From UBA1724 sp963632245 (lineage in GTDB: Bacteria; Verrucomicrobiota; Lentisphaeria; Oligosphaerales; Oligosphaeraceae), in NCBI GenBank assembly GCA_963632245.1, contig CAVGTF010000073.1, positions 1 to 11,751 on the forward strand: a stretch of DNA of 11,751 bases, in the 5' to 3' direction. Under the pieces are notes generated by a model. The model did no database searches. It had not been told where the DNA came from and saw nothing but the letters and a program-made list of their open reading frames with translations. Positions 7,037-11,751 of the stretch are shown here, in pieces. The position numbers and the translations under genes are program-made. Each line of letters starts with the position of its first letter. Position 1 is the stretch's first letter.

Positions 7037-7095
7037 GGTTAAAGCGGTGCTGCAGGCGCCCTTCCGCCGCAAGGAAATGCGGCGGTACAGGTACC
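7037..7095 (+). repeat. Palindromic intergenic repeat, copy M
   Basis: It begins with the same 20 bases as copy L (GGTTAAAGCGGTGCTGCAGG). It continues with CTTCCGCCGC and GCGGCGG, which can pair (7064-7070 with 7079-7085), and ends with the palindrome GGTACAGGTACC. Beyond that it differs from copies L and N. A second, shorter relative of the hairpin sits at 7216-7241. Confidence 0.75.
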
Positions 7096-7171
7096 AGCTT
7101 TTGGGCCGCTCCAGCGGCGCGTTCCTAGCACCGGAGCGCCTCTTCCAAGCACGGTTTTCGCAGGAAGATCT

Positions 7172-7206
7172 CCAAAGGACGGAGGGCTGCCGCCCCCGTG
7201 CCCCCG
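7172..7206 (+). repeat. Left arm of a 35-38 bp imperfect inverted repeat
   Basis: The sequence starts CCAAAGGACGGAGGG and ends CCCCCGTGCCCCCG. Its reverse complement matches 7318-7355 with few differences. The arms enclose about 110 bp without a reading frame. The pair may be the ends of a small mobile element remnant, or two copies of one repeat. Confidence 0.7.
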
Positions 7207-7215
7207 CCTAATTTC

Positions 7216-7241
7216 CTTCCGCCGCAAGGAAACTGCGGCGG
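7216..7241 (+). repeat. Short hairpin repeat (CTTCCGCCGC...GCGGCGG)
   Basis: This is nearly identical to 7061-7085, with one extra base. The two ends pair as CCGCCGC with GCGGCGG around AAGGAAACT. It belongs to the same hairpin family as copies L, M and N. Confidence 0.7.
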
Positions 7242-7317
7242 TGCCATTTTTACCTTTCCCATTTTAGCACGCCATTTAGGCGCGCTTGGCGCACGCGCCG
7301 GCACCCAAAAAGCTTTT

Positions 7318-7355
7318 CGGGGGGCACGGGGGGCGCAAGCCCCTCCGTCCTTTGG
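7318..7355 (-). repeat. Right arm of the 35-38 bp imperfect inverted repeat
   Basis: Read on the minus strand it starts CCAAAGGACGGAGGGG and ends GTGCCCCCCG, matching 7172-7206. The mismatches are mainly in the lengths of C runs. Confidence 0.7.
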
Positions 7356-7402
7356 TTGGCTCCTGCCCCCCCAGAAAATACCCGGCTAGCCTATAAAGTC
7401 CC

Positions 7403-7489
7403 GCAGGCGCCCTTCCGCCGCTGGGGGCGGCGGTACTGGTACCGCGGCCTTCACGCCGCGGAAGAGCCGCACAGCGACCATATAAACCT
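7403..7489 (+). repeat. Palindromic intergenic repeat, copy N
   Basis: It shares GCAGGCG(C)CCTTCCGCCGC with copies L and M. It then follows copy L (read on the minus strand) almost base for base to AAACCT. Three stems are visible: 7415-7421 with 7427-7433, 7431-7436 with 7439-7444, and 7442-7447 with 7456-7461. Because copies L and N agree over about 85 bases, this is a real family and not chance GC-rich sequence. Confidence 0.8.
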
Positions 7490-7517
7490 ACTCCCTACTA
7501 CCTTCTCCCTACTACTT
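7488..7517 (-). repeat. Two 15-bp repeats (AGGTAGTAGGGAGAA type) after copy N
   Basis: Two diverged units lie at 7488-7502 and 7503-7517. They have the same unit type as 6991-7036 but point the other way. Palindromic copies thus have 15-bp units at either end in opposite orientation. Confidence 0.65.
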
Positions 7518-7540
7518 GCGCCGCAAGTTGTTGCGGCGCA
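7517..7540. other. Perfect 10-bp hairpin just beyond mnmA
   Basis: TGCGCCGCAA (7517-7526) pairs with TTGCGGCGCA (7531-7540) around a 4-base loop. It lies 19 bases after the mnmA stop codon, next to the hairpin at 7544-7578. No T run follows on either strand, so it is not a standard intrinsic terminator. It may act as a 3' end stabiliser. Confidence 0.6.
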
Positions 7541-7543
7541 CGT

Positions 7544-7578
7544 CATTGCCAAAGCGCCTTTAGTGCGCTTTGGCAATG
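7544..7578 (-). terminator. Perfect 14-bp hairpin overlapping the mnmA stop codon
   Basis: CATTGCCAAAGCGC (7544-7557) pairs without a mismatch with 7565-7578 around a 7-base loop. On the minus strand the first arm encodes the last MnmA residues (IAKA), and the stop codon falls in the loop. No T run follows, so Rho-independent termination would be atypical. The hairpin could act as a transcript end or an RNase barrier. Confidence 0.55.
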
Positions 7579-8639
7579 AATCCCCCTCCCAGCAGCAGGT
7601 CGTCTTGATAGAATACGGCGGCCTGTCCGGGGGCGACCGCCAGGATTCCCTGTGGGAATTCGGCGGTAATGGGTTCCTCGGGGGTCTTTCCGGGAGTGAG
7701 GATGCAGGGGACGGGCTTTTGGACGGAGCGGACCTTCACCTGGCACTCGATGGGCGCAGAAGGGAAGGCAATGGAGACCCAATTCATGCGTGTAGCCTCC
7801 AGGAAGTGATGCATCACCAGCTCCTTTCCGCCCAGGATCACCCGATTTCGGCAGGGATCAATGGCGGTAACATAGAGGGGATGGGTGGATGCCACGCCCA
7901 GTCCCTTCCGCTGTCCGATGGTGTATTTCCAATAGCCGGTGTGGTGTCCCAGCACCCTCCCAGTGCCCGCCTCCAGGATCTCGCCCGGACGATCCTCCTC
8001 ACCAATGAGCTCATTGGCGTCACCGCTATAGAAGTCCTGGCTGTCCTGCTTTTCGGCCACGGCGAGCCCCAGTTCCCGGGCGGTCTGACGGACCTCGTCC
8101 TTGGTGAGCTCCCCCAGCGGGAAGAGCTGTCGCGCGAGCTGTTCTTGGCTCAGCCGGCAGAGGAAATAGGACTGATCCTTCGGAAGATGCTTTGCGCGGA
8201 GGAGCCTCATGCGTCCATCGGCCCCCTTTTCCACGCGTGCGTAGTGTCCGGTTGCGAAGGCCTGGAAGGGGATTCCCGCCCCGCGAGCCAGTTTCGGGAG
8301 CATCCCGAACTTCACCAGGGCATTGCACTGCACGCAGGGATTTGGGGTGCGTCCAGCGAGATACTCGTCCCGGAAGTAATCGATGACCTGTCGCTCGTAT
8401 TCCCCGGAGCAATCCAGGACATAGAAGGGGATTCCCAGCGTCTGGCAGACCCGCCGCGCCTCTTCCTGGCTCTTTTCCTCGCCGGGACCATAGCAGCTCT
8501 CCCGCTCGCCTCCGCGATAGGGGGAGCTCTCCTTCCAAAGCGCCATGGTGACGCCGGCGACCCGGTGACCCTGGCGGCACAACAACGCGGCGACCGTGGA
8601 GGAATCCACGCCGCCACTCATTCCCACAATGACATCCAT
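7560..8639 (-). CDS. mnmA: tRNA-specific 2-thiouridylase MnmA
   Basis: The enzyme adenylates and thiolates U34 of tRNAs for Lys, Glu and Gln, giving 2-thiouridine at the wobble position. The 359 residues show the PP-loop GMSGGVDSS (6-14), the TPNPCVQCN motif (98-106), ATGHYARV (129-136), KDQSYFL (154-160), YTIGQRKGLG (239-248) and the C-terminal GGGFI. Cys105 aligns with the E. coli catalytic Cys102. The second E. coli cysteine, Cys199 in a DS(T/Q)xICF context, is missing: this protein reads DSQDFYSGD at 199-207. Cys102 instead replaces an Asp and makes a CxxC pair. This looks like a natural variant class and not damage, since all other motifs are intact. The ribosome binding site is weak (GAGAAGAG). 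The gene begins 45 bases after the peptidase gene. Confidence 0.94.
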   Translation of the reverse strand: MDVIVGMSGGVDSSTVAALLCRQGHRVAGVTMALWKESSPYRGGERESCYGPGEEKSQEEARRVCQTLGIPFYVLDCSGEYERQVIDYFRDEYLAGRTPNPCVQCNALVKFGMLPKLARGAGIPFQAFATGHYARVEKGADGRMRLLRAKHLPKDQSYFLCRLSQEQLARQLFPLGELTKDEVRQTARELGLAVAEKQDSQDFYSGDANELIGEEDRPGEILEAGTGRVLGHHTGYWKYTIGQRKGLGVASTHPLYVTAIDPCRNRVILGGKELVMHHFLEATRMNWVSIAFPSAPIECQVKVRSVQKPVPCILTPGKTPEEPITAEFPQGILAVAPGQAAVFYQDDLLLGGGFIAKAH

Positions 8640-8684
8640 TCTCTTCTCTGCAAAACAAAACTGTGGTTCCGCCTCCGGAAATCC

Positions 8685-11600
8685 TCACGGAAAGACGACG
8701 GCGGCTTTTTCCAGATGGCGCATCCGTGCAGTGCCGGGCGCCAGCGGGCTCCCGCTATCCTGCTGACTGTAGACGCCTTTCCGAACCGTGAACTGCGGCT
8801 CTAAAGACTCGGGCAGGTGCTCGCCCACGACACCCAGGAAATGCCAGCCGCGACTCAGGCAAAGCCGGACCTCCAGGGGCACCGCGCCAGAGAGTTCCAG
8901 AGTGGCGGCATTCTTTTTCCAGACAAAGTATCCCCGTCCCGGCAACAGCAATTCATTCTCTTTCACGCGCACGAAGTCGCCGTCGGCCTGACGGAAGAGC
9001 ACGATGGCATCCAGCGCGGAGGCGGGAATGCCCTCCAGCGGCACGGAGATAGCGCTCCAGCCATCGGGCAATTCCAGCGAGAAGGTCTCTTTCGGCGGAA
9101 TGGGCAGCGCCCACTGTCCCTCCCAGGAGACACTCCCCTGAGCATCCGAAATGCTCCCCTTCAGCACGAATTCCGCGCTGTCGTCCTCCACGGGAGGAGT
9201 AATCCGAACCGTCAGCAACGCACTCTCCTGCGCCTCCGTCCAAGAAGACTCCAGGACATTGCTGGCGGAGGACGCGTCTTCGTCCTCCTCTTCCTCCAAC
9301 TGTTCCAGCGTCCAGCCCTCGGGGGCCTCCAGACGCAGAGTGTCTCCCGCAGTGAGATTCCGCACCTGGAAGACGCGCTCCTGCGGAACGCCAGGGAGGA
9401 GTCGACTTTCCTGGGGTGCCATCCTGCAGACGGCGCCCGCGGAGGAATCGGCCGACAGTGCGTCGTTTGTGGCAGACAGGAAGCCCTCAGCCTGAAAGAA
9501 GCAAGCGCCCTCGGTGCCCAGCGGCAGGAAGTATCGTCCGCGGCTATCGGCTCGATCGGTGCATTTGGAGGCGCCATTGGAGACCTGCGCGTAGGGGATG
9601 GGCTCGTTGGTGGAAGAATCCCGGACCACGCCCCCCCTGCCCTGTCCAAGGAAAGTCTTCAACAGGGAGACCAGCCGTGCAGGGGCGTTGCTCCCGCAAT
9701 TCTCCTTCGGCAAGTAGAGCTCCAGTGCGGGGCATTCCAGCCAGGCCTCACACCACTCCAGGAAACGTCCAGATGCGGGATAGCGTCTCTGGGAGTCCCA
9801 GAGGACCGGCACTGCGTCATCCGCGGCCTTCCAGGCCTTCGACAATGCCTGCGCGGTATCGCCTGAGTACGCCACGCAGGAGTCCCCCTGGCGCACAGAC
9901 AACACCAGATCGGGCTGGCATCGCGCCAGCCAGCGCACCAATGCGGATTGCTCCGGCTGTGGAGACGCCGCCTGGTCCCCCTGGAAGGAGGGATAGCTCC
10001 AGGTGCCATCCAGACTTGCGGAAGCGCCCTCCGACAGGGGCTGTGAATCCCGTGGGAATCCCCAATCCAGCTCCACGCCAGCGGAGTTTTCGGGGAGTCC
10101 CTCGTCGTAGCCAGAGGGATTCCAGACAGGCGCAACCCACAGGACGCATTGCTGTAGGACATCCGAGAGATCGTCCTCGCCACTCTCACGGGCACTCCAG
10201 CACTCCTCCAGGAATGCCATGAGGCCCTCTACTGCGTGTTCCTCATTGCCAAAGAGCCCCGACAGGAAAAGAATCTGTGGACGGACCCTATCGGCAGAGT
10301 CCTCCTCCTCGCCAAACGCGACGCGCAGCACCGGCAGCTTGGTCCCCGAAGCATCGGCTCCCGCATTGGAGAGCTGGAAGCAGGGCCAGCCATTCTTGCT
10401 CAACTCCGACAGCCGCTGACGCAGCTGAGCCACCGTACGCTGGGGCTTGGTCACCACGATGGATTCGTGGACAGTCGGGTAGACGCCCTGCTCTGTCAAC
10501 CACACGCACTCCTCCTGGTTGAGGCGCACCTGGAAGACGCCCGTCTCGGCATCCCGTGCAACCAGGGGGATTCCGGCGCCAGCCAGGGTGCTTGCCAGCG
10601 AATCGGACCAATCGAGGGTCCAGAGTTGTCCACGAGTTCCCTCGATGATCTCCGTGGCGGGGAATTGTTGCCGGAGGGCGCGCGCCTGGGTCTGGAGGGA
10701 CTGTGCGACTTCGCCGGAGGCCTCGTCGCCGGGATAGGCATCGTGCCAGAGGAACTGCCAGTCGAGATACTCCTGGATGCTCACCGTGCCATCCGCATTC
10801 TTGTCCAGCCAGGGAATCTGCTGTTCCATGTAGGGACCAGAGCCATCCAGCACCCGGAGAGTGACGCTCACAGGCTCACTCTCGGAATCGTTCGACGCCT
10901 CGTATGGCGAGAGTTCCAGGGAGGCCAGTCCCTGTGCATCCGTGCGGCAGGCATCCAGGACGCCGTTGACCTCTAGGGCCGCCACGGCGCCGCGCACCGC
11001 CTTGGTCGCACCCTCCGCGCTATCTGGGAGCCCCGATACCGTGACCGTCATTCCGCCGGAACGCAAAGCGCACTGCACCGAGAGCGCCGACTGCAACCCC
11101 TGTCGCGCCACCGCAGTGGGATCGCCCAGGAAATTGATGCTCCGCACATGGTAGACGGCATCATCAGAGACGTAACCGCCGAAGTCGTCCTCATAACTAG
11201 TATGCGCCTTCCCGTAGTTCGTGGAGTAGTTTTCACAGAAGAGGACGGCTTCCCAGAGGGGATCCATGGCGTATGCACCCTGGGTAGCAAGGCGCTCCGA
11301 GCCACGGCTCTTAGAAAGGATATCGCTGTAGGCCTCCATCTGGGCAATCGGGGGCTCCCAGTAAGTAGGACAGTCACCCATGACGGCGAAAGATGCCGCA
11401 AGTCCCTCCGCGGAAATCTGGAAGAGAGACTGTCCAAAGGAGTACTTGCTGCTCTTATTCCCGCAGCTAGCATCCCCGTAGCCCGCGCGACCGTGATCCA
11501 AATTCGCGATATCGCAGACCGGCGTCATCCAGAAGGGAACGCGAGTCCCCATGGAAAGGGAAAGGGAGCCACAGGAAACATACTTGCCATTTTCCGAGTC

Positions 11601-11751
11601 CCAATAATAAGAGTAAGTAGTGAAATTCGTAGTCAATAGCCCCACGCAACCACCGTGTCCCAAATAGAGGAAGGTTCCTGCGCCGTCCTCCAGGGCCTGT
11701 TTCACTCGGGCGGGACACTTCAACGGCGAGTCCTCACTAGTATCCCAGAAG
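8685..11751 (-). CDS. Partial secreted C25 (gingipain-like) peptidase with degenerate M14 domain and C-terminal beta domains
   Basis: The frame is open to the right edge, so the N-terminus is missing. 1021 residues are visible, numbered here from the edge. The C25 core has FLYLGHGG with catalytic-type His32, TPVCDIANLDH with Cys79, and the family's closing NFLGDPT (206-212). An Ig-like stretch follows, then an EF-hand-like loop (DKNADGTVSIQE, 316-327). Next is an M14 carboxypeptidase-like domain (about 440-700, with a propeptide-like part before it) whose zinc ligands are changed: FGNE replaces HGNE at 500-503, and Arg620 replaces the second His. NPSGY and a Glu in ALELYLP remain. The carboxypeptidase regulatory-like domain is at about 705-765, a NEW3/Ig-like part at about 790-885, and a duplicated GW-type domain (PDGWSAISVP, SRGWHFLG) closes the protein. 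No sorting motif is seen at the end. Export is inferred from the family. The native substrate is unknown. Confidence 0.8.
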   Translation of the reverse strand, partial: FWDTSEDSPLKCPARVKQALEDGAGTFLYLGHGGCVGLLTTNFTTYSYYWDSENGKYVSCGSLSLSMGTRVPFWMTPVCDIANLDHGRAGYGDASCGNKSSKYSFGQSLFQISAEGLAASFAVMGDCPTYWEPPIAQMEAYSDILSKSRGSERLATQGAYAMDPLWEAVLFCENYSTNYGKAHTSYEDDFGGYVSDDAVYHVRSINFLGDPTAVARQGLQSALSVQCALRSGGMTVTVSGLPDSAEGATKAVRGAVAALEVNGVLDACRTDAQGLASLELSPYEASNDSESEPVSVTLRVLDGSGPYMEQQIPWLDKNADGTVSIQEYLDWQFLWHDAYPGDEASGEVAQSLQTQARALRQQFPATEIIEGTRGQLWTLDWSDSLASTLAGAGIPLVARDAETGVFQVRLNQEECVWLTEQGVYPTVHESIVVTKPQRTVAQLRQRLSELSKNGWPCFQLSNAGADASGTKLPVLRVAFGEEEDSADRVRPQILFLSGLFGNEEHAVEGLMAFLEECWSARESGEDDLSDVLQQCVLWVAPVWNPSGYDEGLPENSAGVELDWGFPRDSQPLSEGASASLDGTWSYPSFQGDQAASPQPEQSALVRWLARCQPDLVLSVRQGDSCVAYSGDTAQALSKAWKAADDAVPVLWDSQRRYPASGRFLEWCEAWLECPALELYLPKENCGSNAPARLVSLLKTFLGQGRGGVVRDSSTNEPIPYAQVSNGASKCTDRADSRGRYFLPLGTEGACFFQAEGFLSATNDALSADSSAGAVCRMAPQESRLLPGVPQERVFQVRNLTAGDTLRLEAPEGWTLEQLEEEEDEDASSASNVLESSWTEAQESALLTVRITPPVEDDSAEFVLKGSISDAQGSVSWEGQWALPIPPKETFSLELPDGWSAISVPLEGIPASALDAIVLFRQADGDFVRVKENELLLPGRGYFVWKKNAATLELSGAVPLEVRLCLSRGWHFLGVVGEHLPESLEPQFTVRKGVYSQQDSGSPLAPGTARMRHLEKAAVVFP

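Larger units (their letters stand above)
7096..7402. other. Gene-free stretch with hairpins between palindromic repeat copies M and N
   Basis: Apart from the inverted repeat arms (7172-7206, 7318-7355) and the short hairpin (7216-7241), I see no gene, ribosome binding site with a following frame, or RNA gene. A small AT-rich segment (7245-7279) and a GGCGCG/CGCGCC pairing (7279-7284 with 7295-7300, approximate) are the only other marks. Confidence 0.6.

Noticed and set aside
6900..7389. Small plus-strand open frames in the repeat block (6900-7211, 7198-7389).
   Set aside because: They run through palindromic repeats and the 15-bp units and lack ribosome binding sites and recognisable products.
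6991..7517. The 15-bp units considered as a CRISPR array.
   Set aside because: The units are too short, lie directly head to tail without spacers, and no cas gene is near.
8667..8680. A 5-bp hairpin between the peptidase gene and mnmA as a terminator.
   Set aside because: The stem is short and the T residues after it are broken up and displaced, so it cannot be told from chance.
1..11751. A defence island, biosynthetic cluster or secretion system.
   Set aside because: Seven of the eight genes are housekeeping or regulatory types with clear families. The peptidase stands alone with no partner genes in view.

Overview
The window is 11.75 kb of GC-rich bacterial DNA. All eight protein genes lie on the minus strand, so the text order is the reverse of transcription. 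No rRNA, tRNA, phage, plasmid or transposase gene is visible. I infer a free-living or host-associated bacterium, possibly of the Planctomycetes-Verrucomicrobia-Lentisphaerae group. The hints are a large secreted C25-type peptidase with a GW-type C-terminal domain, two genes without a Shine-Dalgarno sequence, and GC-rich palindromic intergenic repeats. No taxonomic marker is present, so this placement is weak.

In transcription order from the right edge, the window first holds the 3' part of a very large multidomain peptidase gene (8685-11751, open at the edge) and mnmA (7560-8639). A gene-free stretch of about 670 bp follows (6887-7559). It is packed with hairpins, 15-bp tandem repeats, two copies of a palindromic repeat family and a 35-38 bp inverted repeat. 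Next come ilvE (5864-6886) with an ECF sigma factor gene abutting its stop codon (5276-5863), a type I mannose-6-phosphate isomerase gene (3954-5171), and a gene with five S1 domains (2391-3884) that ends in a strong terminator. The last unit is the grpE-dnaJ chaperone operon (200-2093), closed by a bidirectional terminator (about 151-192). A third copy of the palindromic repeat, in inverted orientation, fills positions 1-147.

Most genes are housekeeping. GrpE and DnaJ are the two DnaK co-chaperones. The S1-repeat protein probably acts in mRNA binding or translation. MnmA thiolates tRNA wobble uridine. IlvE makes branched-chain amino acids. ManA links fructose-6-phosphate to mannose metabolism. 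The ECF sigma factor has no adjacent anti-sigma gene.

The points most worth a second look are: (i) the peptidase, which joins an apparently active C25 core to an M14 carboxypeptidase-like domain whose zinc-binding residues are lost; (ii) an MnmA that lacks the usual second catalytic cysteine but has a CxxC pair; (iii) a shared, Shine-Dalgarno-less, pyrimidine-rich leader motif ahead of the S1 gene and manA; (iv) a perfect 14-bp hairpin built into the mnmA stop region; and (v) the inverted palindromic repeat family that brackets the ilvE-dnaJ block. I see no defence system, CRISPR array or biosynthetic cluster.
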